Origin: Rhodopseudomonas sp. P2A-2r
GTDB lineage: Bacteria > Pseudomonadota > Alphaproteobacteria > Rhizobiales > Xanthobacteraceae
DNA length: 64,000 bases
Reading direction: 5' to 3'
NCBI RefSeq assembly: GCF_026015985.1
Contig: NZ_CP110389.1
Coordinates: forward strand, 3,256,001 to 3,320,000
The notes under the pieces are model-generated. The model was not told the origin of the DNA, searched no databases, and was given only the letters and a program-made list of their open reading frames with translations. The translations under genes were made by a program, and so were the position numbers. Positions 16,620 through 24,167 of this stretch are shown one piece after another; within the stretch, counting starts at the first letter, position 1, and the number at the start of each line of letters is the position of its first letter.

Positions 16620-16862
16620 ATGGAAAAAGCACCAATTCAACGGGCTATTGAGTTCGCCGGCTCCGAAGCGAAGCTAGGCGAGGGCATCGGATTTTCGCAA
16701 GTCGCGGTCAATAAAGCGAAGCATAAAGGACGAGCGAGCCCGGCGATGGCCCTTGCGATCCACCGTTTCACCGGCGGGCTGGTGCCCGCATCGGCGATCA
16801 GGCCAGATATGTGGGCTCGTCCAGAAGATGTCCCGACTGAGCGCGCGACGGTGGCGGCATGA
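16620..16862 (+). CDS. Cro/YdaS-like DNA-binding protein
   Basis: This encodes 80 residues. PIQRAIEFAGSEAKLGEGIG followed by FSQVAVNKAKHKGRASPAMA is a YdaS/Cro-type helix-turn-helix (Q-A-V-N recognition helix). The rest is MAIHRFTGGLVPASAIRPDMW-like, typical of the family that also includes phage Cro repressors. It is the first gene of the rightward transcript and divergent from cI. Confidence 0.75.
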   Translation: MEKAPIQRAIEFAGSEAKLGEGIGFSQVAVNKAKHKGRASPAMALAIHRFTGGLVPASAIRPDMWARPEDVPTERATVAA

Positions 16863-17035
16863 GATACGTTCGTCCCGATTTCGCTGGCTTCGTTCGTGCC
16901 AACCTCATTTCACAATCCGCCATCCCCATGGCGGTAAGTCCGGCCGCTGCACTACCCCCTTCGTCCTGGTGCAGCGGTTGGCAATCAATTCCAGTTTTGG
17001 CAACCGCCCAAGCAACCATCAGCCCGGGTCAATGA
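16859..17035 (+). CDS. Possible small early protein
   Basis: An open frame of 58 residues starts at an ATG overlapping the cro stop (ATGA) and ends at a TGA at 17033-17035. It begins MRYVRPDFAGFVRANLISQS and has no recognised motif. The overlap with cro supports translation, but composition is not decisive. Confidence 0.35.
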   Translation: MRYVRPDFAGFVRANLISQSAIPMAVSPAAALPPSSWCSGWQSIPVLATAQATISPGQ

Positions 17036-17301
17036 CATGGGGCGACCGCATAGCGGTGCCGGCTCCATCGGGAAGGGCGCACAGTAGTGCAAAGTGCTCT
17101 GCCGTTGCCAAATTCAATCTGAAGCGTCTCTGCCATCTATCGGGTCCGCCGGCCGAAGCCGCGCGCCTGGGCCTCAAATTTGGCAAGCTGACGCAGACGA
17201 TATTCGACATATTCGCGGCGCTCTTTTTCCTCCTGTTCGTGCTGGTGATGTTCTGCGCCGTCGTCGGCTCTGTCCTGGCTCTGCTTCTCTTCAAGTTTTG
17301 A
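17032..17301 (+). CDS. Possible small membrane protein
   Basis: This open frame encodes 89 residues with a strongly hydrophobic C-terminus (IFDIFAALFFLLFVLVMFCA). The ATG overlaps the previous stop. The opposite strand holds a hydrophilic 83-residue frame (17137-17388) rich in Glu, Lys and Gln, so one of the two is a shadow of the other. The rightward operon context favours this one slightly. Confidence 0.35.
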   Translation: MTWGDRIAVPAPSGRAHSSAKCSAVAKFNLKRLCHLSGPPAEAARLGLKFGKLTQTIFDIFAALFFLLFVLVMFCAVVGSVLALLLFKF

Positions 17302-17403
17302 TACCACGCGGGCGGTTGCAGCCGCCAGCGTTTGCCATGTGTCGTTATCGTTGTGTGTAGTTGCGTTCTTCATGCCCTCAATCAACATGAAGCGAGTTCG
17401 GAA

Positions 17404-17859
17404 ATGTCGGAAAGTTCAGACGGTAATTGTATAGCGTATCCGAAAGTGGGATGGCGGGCGGAAATCGCCGCAATCGCTGGCCCGCTAGTGGATGGCGACA
17501 CGAGGGAAAGCTGGCTGCACCGCGCAGCGCGGAAAGCTTTCGTGTCGCATCGCCACATCAAGGCGCTGTTTTACGGTGAAATGGCCGATCCGAAGTACAG
17601 CGTTGCCTACAAGGTTTTGAGTGCGGCGCAGAAAGCGCGGATAGACGCCGCCAAGCTCGATGCTGCGGCACTTTCCAAGAAGTTCGAATCCATTGCTCGG
17701 GGGATGCAAAAAAATGCGAGTCAAGAGTGCAGTGAGGACGTTGCTGCTTTGCTACATGCGGCTCGCGTCCTGGCCGGCGGCGTGCCGGATCTTCATCGCG
17801 AAGATGCTCCTACGCTGTTCAACACGCCTGTCTATCGTGGCCGTCTGGCTGGCGCCTGA
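17404..17859 (+). CDS. Hypothetical early phage protein, possible HTH
   Basis: This encodes 151 residues from the ATG at 17404. The middle reads WLHRAARKAFVSHRHIKALF followed by YGEMADPKYSVAYKVLSAAQ, which could form a helix-turn-helix. Similar proteins precede the replication genes of rhizobial phages. It may regulate early or lysogenic choice, but the sequence does not show it. Confidence 0.5.
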   Translation: MSESSDGNCIAYPKVGWRAEIAAIAGPLVDGDTRESWLHRAARKAFVSHRHIKALFYGEMADPKYSVAYKVLSAAQKARIDAAKLDAAALSKKFESIARGMQKNASQECSEDVAALLHAARVLAGGVPDLHREDAPTLFNTPVYRGRLAGA

Positions 17860-17877
17860 GATTGTCGAGGTTTCGCA

Positions 17878-18450
17878 ATGAGCGACACCATCGAGCATCG
17901 GCCGACCGAAAGAGAGTTGGCGCTTTCCGCTCATGAGCGGCGGAAAGACTTCCACAATAGGCTAGCGGCGACGGCGGCGCAGGTTGCTGCGGCAGAGCTG
18001 CGCAGGCAAGCAGCAATCGCCGCGGCCGTGCCGCGGCCTGTCGAGCCGGTGGCGCCGGCGATCGATGCCAGTGAATTTTACAAGGCTTGCTGGTTCATGA
18101 TCGAAGGCGTTTCGCCGAACGCAAGTCTGGCGATGAAGCAAATCAAGGAAGCGGTCGCCAAACACTACGGCTTGCCGATTGCCGCGATGCAGGTTGGTCG
18201 CCGCTTCCATGAATGGATGCGCCCCCGGCAGATCGCCATGTACCTCTGCAAAGAGCTGACGGATAACAGTCTCCCGATGATCGGCGCGGCATTCGGCGGG
18301 GCCGATCATACGACGGTGCTGCATGCCGGGCGCCGGATCGCTGGTTTCACTAATACCGCGGGTCGGTACGTTCCCGGCCTCATCGAGAAAGACTCCGCGT
18401 TCGCCGCGGTGGTTGCGAAGCTGCGCGCCGATCTTGAGGCTTCGCTGTGA
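17878..18450 (+). CDS. DnaA domain IV-like DNA-binding protein
   Basis: This encodes 190 residues. Residues about 115-154 contain RPRQIAMYLCKELTDNSLPM and IGAAFGGADHTTVLHAGRR, the DnaA signature with the DHTTVLHA recognition helix that contacts DnaA boxes. There is no AAA+ ATPase domain. The N-terminal 60 residues are a helical Ala/Arg-rich segment. Stand-alone domain IV proteins could bind host or phage origin boxes and influence initiation. It precedes the replication protein gene by four small genes. Confidence 0.75.
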   Translation: MSDTIEHRPTERELALSAHERRKDFHNRLAATAAQVAAAELRRQAAIAAAVPRPVEPVAPAIDASEFYKACWFMIEGVSPNASLAMKQIKEAVAKHYGLPIAAMQVGRRFHEWMRPRQIAMYLCKELTDNSLPMIGAAFGGADHTTVLHAGRRIAGFTNTAGRYVPGLIEKDSAFAAVVAKLRADLEASL

Positions 18451-18704
18451 AAGGGCCAGATGGCGTACCGCCAGAAGTCTGCGCGCTGTTCGAGCGCCTG
18501 GCGTTGGATCTGCTCAAGCGAGGCTTCGACCGCTATTCCGCAGACGCCATCCTGCATCAGATTCGATGGCAGATGCACATGATGCGCGGTGATCGCACCT
18601 TCAAGTGCAATGACCACTGGACCGCGCCACTGGCTCGCTGGTTCATGGCGAAGAATCCGAAGGCCGGGAAATTCTTTGAACTACGCGAAAGGGCCGCGGC
18701 ATGA
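18447..18704 (+). CDS. Hypothetical early phage protein
   Basis: This encodes 85 residues from a GTG overlapping the previous stop. The segment GFDRYSADAILHQIRWQMHM and FKCNDHWTAPLARWFMAKNP look conserved (aromatic- and Trp-rich). Function unknown. Confidence 0.6.
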   Translation: MKGPDGVPPEVCALFERLALDLLKRGFDRYSADAILHQIRWQMHMMRGDRTFKCNDHWTAPLARWFMAKNPKAGKFFELRERAAA

Positions 18705-19357
18705 TGCGAGTTTTGATAGGTTGCGAAACCTCCGGTGTCGTCCGTCGCGCCTTTGCCGCGCTGGGGCATGATGTCTGGTCGTGCGATCTGCTTCCGTCCG
18801 AAGATGGCAGCAACCGCCACATCACCGGCGACGTGCGGGACATTCTGAGCGACGGGTGGGACTTGCTCGCCGTGATGCATCCGCCTTGCACTCGGCTTTG
18901 CAATAGCGGCGTGCGCTGGCTGTCGGTGCCGCCGCCGGGTAGGTCGCTGGAAAGCATGTGGGCTGAACTGCACGAAGGCGCCGCGCTCTTCTCAGCGTGT
19001 TGGAATGCCCCCATCGACCGCGTTGCCGTCGAAAATCCAGTAATGCACCGGCACGCCAAGGTGCTGATTGAGAATTTTCAGCCGGCGGCGCAGACGGTGC
19101 AGCCGCATTGGTTCGGGGAGCCGGCTTTCAAGGCAACGGGGCTCTACCTCAAGGGCCTGCCGCCGCTCGTTGCGACGAACCGGCTTTCGCCGCCGGCGCC
19201 AGGAACTGAGGAGCACAAAGCTTGGTCGAAGGTGCACCGCGCATCGCCCGGCCCGAATCGCTGGAAAGAGCGCAGCCGAACCTATGACGGCGTTGCCGCC
19301 GCCATGGCTTCGCAGTGGGGCGCGCATGCGTTGTCCGAGGTGAGGGCCGTAGCATGA
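18701..19357 (+). CDS. Small C5-cytosine-methyltransferase-like protein
   Basis: This encodes 218 residues. RVLIGCETSGVVRRAFAALG with HDVWSCDL matches SAM-binding motif I and II, AVMHPPCTRLCNSG (residues 58-70) is the PC motif IV with the candidate catalytic Cys63, and VAVENPVMH (109-116) matches motif VI. The large target-recognition region and C-terminal motifs IX-X of true Dcm enzymes are missing. It may be a minimal DNA-modifying enzyme protecting phage DNA, or a non-catalytic relative. Confidence 0.6.
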   Translation: MMRVLIGCETSGVVRRAFAALGHDVWSCDLLPSEDGSNRHITGDVRDILSDGWDLLAVMHPPCTRLCNSGVRWLSVPPPGRSLESMWAELHEGAALFSACWNAPIDRVAVENPVMHRHAKVLIENFQPAAQTVQPHWFGEPAFKATGLYLKGLPPLVATNRLSPPAPGTEEHKAWSKVHRASPGPNRWKERSRTYDGVAAAMASQWGAHALSEVRAVA

Positions 19358-19563
19358 GCCGAATTTTCGGCGATCTCTCGGCGCCGCCAAAATTGAAGCT
19401 CGTTGAGCCCGTCGATCGGCGCGACTATTCCGGCCGCGACTTCACCATTGAATCGCTGTGGAAGCTCAAGCGCGACACGCTGTTTATTGCGGAGCGCATG
19501 GGCATACCAGAAAGCACGGTCGCCAACCGGCTTGCGCTGATCCGTGATGCGGGGCGGTCATGA
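19354..19563 (+). CDS. Small HTH-type phage protein
   Basis: This encodes 69 residues, starting with ATG overlapping the MTase-like stop. The C-terminal TLFIAERMGIPESTVANRLA is a typical helix-turn-helix (sigma/resolvase-like) that could bind DNA. No more specific assignment. Confidence 0.5.
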   Translation: MSRIFGDLSAPPKLKLVEPVDRRDYSGRDFTIESLWKLKRDTLFIAERMGIPESTVANRLALIRDAGRS

Positions 19564-19808
19564 AGGGCAAGCGCAAGGTCTCGCCGCATGTGACCGCCAT
19601 AGCTGACCGCTGCAAGGGCGGACAGAGGCTTTGCAAGTTCCTGCGCCAGACCGGCGCCGGCGACACCGAGGCAGTTTTCATTTTCGAACCCAGCGGGCGC
19701 CGGTGCGCGGCACGGTGGGCCAGGGCGGCGATTGCCGCCGGCGCGGTGCGGCCTGCTGGTGATGGCCTGCTGGGGCCGTCGTCGTCTCAGAGTTATGTGG
19801 TCGCATAG
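19560..19808 (+). CDS. Hypothetical phage protein
   Basis: This encodes 82 residues, coupled by ATGA overlap to the preceding gene and followed closely by the replication gene. It is basic (KGKRKVSPHVTAIADRCKGG) with a hydrophobic middle (TEAVFIFEPSGRR). No family recognised. Confidence 0.45.
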   Translation: MKGKRKVSPHVTAIADRCKGGQRLCKFLRQTGAGDTEAVFIFEPSGRRCAARWARAAIAAGAVRPAGDGLLGPSSSQSYVVA

Positions 19809-19813
19809 CCCGG

Positions 19814-20889
19814 ATGCAGCTCACCCCGAAAAACTGGAAGTCCTTCCAGCACTACAAAGATCGCTCGCCTATGTGGATCAAGCTCCACCGCGGGCTGCTG
19901 GACAATCCAGACTATTTCCGGCTGTCACCCGACGCCGGCAAGGCGCTGCCGCTCCTGTGGCTGCTCGCAAGCGAAAAGGACGGCATTCTGCCGGACGTGC
20001 CGGATGTAGCGTTCCGGCTGCGGATCTCGGAAGAGCTGGCCGGCACCATCCTGGCCGAAATGGTCACGCGCAAATTCTTCGTTGATGCTACGCATGCGGA
20101 GCAAGACGCGCCAGATGCTACGCCTGCGCAGCGGGTGGCAAAAGCCAACGGCTTCGGGTCTCGGCATATCCCCGATGAGGTCAAGCGCCTGGTGTGGGAG
20201 CGGGATGGCGGCTGCTGCGTCGTCTGCGAAGCCACCGAGAACGTCGAATATGACCACAAAATCCCCGTTTCTAAAGGGGGCCCGTCGACCTTTGAGAACG
20301 TCCAACTGCTCTGCCGGACCTGCAACCGCCGCAAGCGCGTGCATGTTGCTACGCAGGCTCCTAGCAGTCGTAGCCTAGAGAAGAACAGAGAAGAGAAAAG
20401 GGAGAGGCAGAGATTCGGGCGGTCGCTGCCGCGCCGGCCCGCGCTCCTGATCGCTTCGAAGAGTTCTGGAAGGCATATCCAAGGCGTGACGGCGCCAACC
20501 CGCGGGCGCCTGCTGAGAAGAAGTTCAAGGCCTTGGTAAAGAGCGGCATTGATCCGCAAGTCATGATCGCCGGCGCGGCCGCGCTCGCCCTAGCGGAATC
20601 TGGCAAGGGCAACGTCGGTTCGAAATTCATTCCGCAGGCCATGACATGGCTGAATCAGCAGCGATGGTCGGATCATGCCGAAGTCGCTGGCCTGCTGACA
20701 CCGACGACGCCGGAAATGCAGATAGAGGCCGCAGTGTCGATGTTCGCGAAGCTCGGGCGCTGGTCGCGATTTGCTGGGCCTGCGCCGGGTGAGCCAGGTT
20801 GCCGCGCTGGTGCTGATCTGCTCGCAAAGTTCGGGATGCAGCCAGACGGACGCAAGCTCGAGATTATCACGCCTGATCTGGTGTGCTGA
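19814..20889 (+). CDS. Phage replication protein with internal HNH domain, frameshifted in this sequence
   Basis: The N-terminal about 95 residues (WIKLHRGLLDNPDYFRLSPD, then LPLLWLLASEKDG) resemble the winged-helix domain of O/DnaD-like initiators. Residues 115-175 are an HNH module (RLVWERDGGCCVVCEATENV and YDHKIPVSKGGP). Around 20394-20416 the frame shifts; the correct frame continues with DRFEEFWKAYPRRDG, KFIPQAMTWLNQQRWSDHAE and ends at 20889. The total is 3n+2 bases. The C-terminal FWKAYPRR and WLNQQRW motifs are typical of phage replication initiators. The HNH insert is unusual. Confidence 0.65.
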
Positions 20890-20912
20890 TCGGTGGATAG
20901 CGGTAGCGACGC

Positions 20913-20927
20913 TTAATCATTCGTTGA
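20913..20927 (+). promoter_or_regulatory. CtrA-box-like motif upstream of the late operon
   Basis: TTAA-N7-TTGA differs by one base from the CtrA consensus TTAA-N7-TTAA. It lies in the gap before the first late gene, about 52 bases upstream of its GTG, and its right half overlaps a TTGAGA that could be a -35 element. A CtrA-type regulator is encoded 2.4 kb downstream in the same operon. One near-match may be chance. Confidence 0.35.
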
Positions 20928-20978
20928 GAACTAAACAAACCTGACTCATTGATCGTACTCACAGAGAGAGGAAAGCTT

Positions 20979-21500
20979 GTGACCCTGAAAGTTTACAAAT
21001 CACAACTCGCCGGCGTCGACTTCGCCGCTGCTGTTGAGGGCCACCGTCAGGCGCTGCTTGCCCATCGCTTCACAGGCGACGCGGCGCCGACCGCTCATGA
21101 TCTGATCGCATCAGCTGTTCGGCGCGTCCCGTGTGAGGGTGGGCCTGACGACTTCGTTTCCGATTTCGAGATTGTTGACGACACGCCGGTGGTGGTGCCG
21201 CCGACACCGCAGCAGGTTCGCGATGACTTGATCGCCCGTCTTCGCTCGGCAGAGAACGTCGCCGCGCTGGCTGTCCTCGGGAACGGTGCCCTGCGCCTTC
21301 TGTCCCTGGATGCCCGCGAGGCCGCCATGAAGCCGCTTGAGCAGCGCACGGCCGCCGATACCGCCGCTCTGGACCGCATGCAGTCCGTCACCGATAGGCG
21401 AACTGCCATCGATCGCCACGCCGCCACCATCGAAGCTGCAATCGAACTGCTGCCGTTCGACCAGCTCACCACCTTCGAATTCGAGCCGTTCCCCTCGTAA
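20979..21500 (+). CDS. Hypothetical phage protein, first gene of the late operon
   Basis: This encodes 173 residues from a GTG with a good ribosome-binding sequence (GAGAGGAAAG) eight bases upstream; an upstream ATG at 20949 is possible. The protein has an N-terminal part with AAVEGHRQALLAHRFTGDAA and a helical C-terminus (DRMQSVTDRRTAIDRHAATI). No family recognised. Confidence 0.55.
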   Translation: MTLKVYKSQLAGVDFAAAVEGHRQALLAHRFTGDAAPTAHDLIASAVRRVPCEGGPDDFVSDFEIVDDTPVVVPPTPQQVRDDLIARLRSAENVAALAVLGNGALRLLSLDAREAAMKPLEQRTAADTAALDRMQSVTDRRTAIDRHAATIEAAIELLPFDQLTTFEFEPFPS

Positions 21501-21536
21501 GCGTCGACACTCACTCAAACCGTTAAGGATCTGACT

Positions 21537-21800
21537 ATGGACAACATGAAAGCCGCTGGCTGCGGCCACGGCTCGGCCGCTTATGAAAAGGCTGAGCAGC
21601 ATCGCACGGCAGGCGCGTCGATTGGTGGGTGCGCGGCTTCGACCTCGTACACGATCGGCGACGCGATCGACCACAAGATTGCCGAATGCCTGCGGACCGT
21701 GTCTGAGCTGCGCGACCTGAAGGGCTCGCTCTCGCTCGGCTTCCTCAACAGCGCCGCCGCTCGCGTCGGGCATCTGCGCTCGCTCGGGCTGTTCTCCTAA
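21537..21800 (+). CDS. Hypothetical phage protein
   Basis: This encodes 87 residues. It starts with a Cys/Gly/Ala-rich segment (MKAAGCGHGSAAYEKAEQ) and ends in helices (DHKIAECLRTVSELRDLKGS). It lies 4 bases before the terminase small-subunit-like gene. Function unknown. Confidence 0.5.
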   Translation: MDNMKAAGCGHGSAAYEKAEQHRTAGASIGGCAASTSYTIGDAIDHKIAECLRTVSELRDLKGSLSLGFLNSAAARVGHLRSLGLFS

Positions 21801-21803
21801 GCC

Positions 21804-22286
21804 ATGACCAATCCGCAGGGGCGCCCAACTGATTTCACGGAAGAGCTGGCAGCAGAGATTTGCCGCCGGCTCGCCGAGGGCGCAACCCTGCGGGCGGTCT
21901 GCAAAGCCGACGACATGCCGTCCGAAAGCGTCGTTCGGAAATGGGCGGTTGAGGATCGCGGCGGGTTTCGTGCGCATTACACGGGCGCGCGCGAGATTGG
22001 TTATCTGTCGATGGCCGATGAACTCGTTGAAATTGCAGACGATAGCAGCGGCGACACCATTACGGACAAAGAAACCGGCGCCGATCGGCTGGATGGTGAA
22101 TGGGTCGCTCGATCCCGCATCAAGATCGATACGCGCAAATGGCTGCTCTCCAAGGCGCTGCCGAAAATCTACGGCGAAAAGCTTGCAATCGGCGGCGCCG
22201 AGGATCTGCCGCCAGTCAAAACCCTCTCGCGCATCGAGCGCGTGATTGTCGATCACCCCAAACCGAAAGCAGATGCAAATGGTTAA
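21804..22286 (+). CDS. Terminase small subunit-like protein
   Basis: This encodes 160 residues. GRPTDFTEELAAEICRRLAE then GATLRAVCKADDMPSESVVR is the N-terminal helix-turn-helix typical of small terminase proteins of this type, followed by a helical SMADELVEIADDS and RIKIDTRKWLLSKALPKIYG stretch. It would recognise the packaging site and hand DNA to the large subunit, which is encoded 2.1 kb downstream after a block of small genes. Confidence 0.8.
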   Translation: MTNPQGRPTDFTEELAAEICRRLAEGATLRAVCKADDMPSESVVRKWAVEDRGGFRAHYTGAREIGYLSMADELVEIADDSSGDTITDKETGADRLDGEWVARSRIKIDTRKWLLSKALPKIYGEKLAIGGAEDLPPVKTLSRIERVIVDHPKPKADANG

Positions 22287-22287
22287 G

Positions 22288-22581
22288 ATGGATATTGGCG
22301 AAGCGGTGCAGGCGATGCGCGACGGGAAAGCTGTTCGACGCGCCGGCTGGAACGGCAAGGGCATGTTCGTGGTGATGATGCCGCCGTTGGCATTGCCGCC
22401 GTTCAATACGCAGGGCACCGACCGCAAGGTTAACGACCGCACCGCGAAGTGGATCGGCGAAGATGCGCCGCTCGACTGCCAACCGTACATCGCCATGTAT
22501 ACGGCCGCGAAGCAGTGGCAACCGGGCTGGCTGTGCTCGCAAGCCGACCTTCTCGCCACCGATTGGGAGTTGGTCGCTTGA
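22288..22581 (+). CDS. DUF2829/Tad2-like protein (putative Thoeris anti-defence)
   Basis: This encodes 97 residues from the ATG at 22288 (22279 is an alternative start). The signature is clear: MDIGEAVQAMRDGKAVRRAG, WNGKGMFVVMMPP, QPYIAMYTAAKQW, and the C-terminal SQADLLATDWELV. Tad2 proteins of this family form tetramers that sequester the cyclic ADP-ribose signal of Thoeris defence. Residue-level binding was not checked. It lies inside the packaging operon, as small anti-defence genes often do. The next gene starts at a TTG overlapping its stop. Confidence 0.75.
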   Translation: MDIGEAVQAMRDGKAVRRAGWNGKGMFVVMMPPLALPPFNTQGTDRKVNDRTAKWIGEDAPLDCQPYIAMYTAAKQWQPGWLCSQADLLATDWELVA

Positions 22582-22928
22582 AAATCATCCCGACTACTGG
22601 CCGCGTCGTTCTCTATTTCCCGTCCGAAGAGGATCGGATGGAGGGAATGGACGTGCTGACCGAGGCGCCGTGCACCGCCTTGGTTGCCTTCGTGCATTCC
22701 GACACGTCCATCAACCTGGTCGTGTTCGATCATTGCGGGCAGGAATTCCAGCGCCACAAGGTTCCGATCAACATTGAGCGCTTCACCGGTCTGCCGCGCG
22801 CCGAATGGATGCCGTACCAGGTCGGGAAGGCCGCGAAGCATGAAGCTGTGCCTCTTGCACCGATCGGGCGGACCATTGGCATCGATCATTCGCCGCCGGC
22901 GTCGGTTGCTGCTGGGCGGGCAAGTTGA
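22578..22928 (+). CDS. Hypothetical phage protein
   Basis: This encodes 116 residues from a TTG overlapping the Tad2-like stop (TTGA). It begins KIIPTTGRVVLYFPSEEDRM and contains TALVAFVHSDTSINLVVFDH, a small beta-rich domain. It follows the anti-defence gene directly and might belong with it, but no family is recognised. Confidence 0.55.
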   Translation: MKIIPTTGRVVLYFPSEEDRMEGMDVLTEAPCTALVAFVHSDTSINLVVFDHCGQEFQRHKVPINIERFTGLPRAEWMPYQVGKAAKHEAVPLAPIGRTIGIDHSPPASVAAGRAS

Positions 22929-22935
22929 TGTTCGG

Positions 22936-23109
22936 GTGGGGCACCCGGGGCTCGCGAACAAGGTTGCGCGTGAGCCCGACAAGCTCGATGCGCTCGCCGA
23001 TAAGCTGCGTCGCGATTGTCCGTATCTGAATGAGCCGTTTTCGACGCGCTGGCTGATCCTGATCATCCTTTATGTGCTGGTCGCCACCAACCTGCTGGTG
23101 GTGAAGTGA
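22936..23109 (+). CDS. Small single-span membrane protein
   Basis: This encodes 57 residues from a GTG. A charged N-terminus (REPDKLDALADKLRRDCPYL) is followed by one transmembrane helix (WLILIILYVLVATNLLVV). The stop overlaps the following ATG. Other frames here give no better product. Function unknown. Confidence 0.45.
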   Translation: MGHPGLANKVAREPDKLDALADKLRRDCPYLNEPFSTRWLILIILYVLVATNLLVVK

Positions 23110-23336
23110 TGGCAATGAGCCCCGTTCATTACCGCGTCCGCAGCATGTCGCAGGCCGCTGAACAGCTCCGCGATATCCAGCTCTCCGCAGAGCTGGAGTT
23201 CTACAAGGCTCTCTCGCTTGATTACGGGCAGATCATTGAAGGCATTGCGGAGTGTCTGACGGACGGAACGCCAATCTCTATCGCCATCGGTCGCAAGCCG
23301 GCGGTTCGTGCAGTGCGTAAACGCGGCAAAGCTTAA
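23109..23336 (+). CDS. Hypothetical phage protein
   Basis: This encodes 75 residues, starting at the ATG that shares a base with the previous stop (TGATG). It is helical with a basic tail (RKPAVRAVRKRGKA). It lies 23 bases before the CtrA-like gene. Confidence 0.5.
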   Translation: MAMSPVHYRVRSMSQAAEQLRDIQLSAELEFYKALSLDYGQIIEGIAECLTDGTPISIAIGRKPAVRAVRKRGKA

Positions 23337-23359
23337 CCTTCTCATAGGGATTTACGGAC

Positions 23360-24167
23360 ATGCGGATTTTGCTGGTTGAAGACGACGCGGTGTGTGCACA
23401 GGCCGTTGAACTGATGCTGAAGTCGGAAAGCTTCAACGTCTACACCACCGACCTGGGCGAAGAGGCGATCGACCTCGGGAAGCTGTACGATTACGACGCG
23501 ATCCTGCTCGATCTCACGTTGCCCGATATGTCCGGCTACGACGTGATCTCGCACCCTTCGGCGCGGCAAGGTGATGACGCCTATCCTGGTGGTGTGTGGC
23601 CTCGCAGGCATTGACGACAAGGTCAAGGCGCTCGGCGTCGGCGCCGACGATTACCTGACCAAGCCGTTTCACAAGGACGAACTCGTTGCCCGCATCCACG
23701 CCCTGGTGCGCCGTTCGAAGGGGTTGGCGCATTCGGTGGTCTCCACTGGCAACCTCTCGGTGAACCTGAGCACAAAGACGGCCGCGGTCGATGGCGTCGA
23801 CGTGCATCTGACCGGCAAGGAATATCAGGTTCTCGAGCTGCTTTCGCTCCGGAAGGGCCTGACGCTCACCAAGGAAATGTTCCTCAACCACCTGTATGGC
23901 GGGATGGATGAGCCGGAACTGAAGATCATTGACGTCTTCATTTGCAGGCTGCGCAAGAAGCTGAAGGCAGTCAACGGCCACGTCATGGAAACGATCTGGG
24001 GCCGCGGCTACGTGCTGCGCGATCCCTTCACCGGCGCCGGCGTCTCGATGTCCTCGGAAGTCGCTGATATGGCCGACAATCCGCCTGTGCACGTCTCCAA
24101 GATGTCGTTTGCCGAGTTCGACGCGATGCGCGATCGGCGCAGCAAGCCGGCCAGGGTCGGCGCGTGA
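23360..24167 (+). CDS. ctrA: CtrA-like response regulator encoded by the phage, frameshifted in this sequence
   Basis: The receiver domain reads [20 protein letters not shown] with the phospho-acceptor Asp51 in [17 protein letters not shown]. At 23549-23552 one extra base breaks the frame; the other frame resumes [34 protein letters not shown] and the OmpR-type DNA-binding domain with [38 protein letters not shown] and [12 protein letters not shown], which are nearly identical to chromosomal CtrA. Length is 3n+1. After repair it has 268 residues, about 35 more than usual, with a phage-specific C-terminal tail. It would be expected to bind CtrA boxes. Whether phosphorelay partners act on it is unknown. 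Confidence 0.85.

Noticed and set aside
21111..23066. A 651-codon open frame on the minus strand
   Set aside because: It covers several rightward genes linked by start/stop overlaps, including recognisable terminase-like and Tad2-like genes; its own product is Arg/Gly-rich without motifs. Long antisense frames are common in GC-rich DNA.
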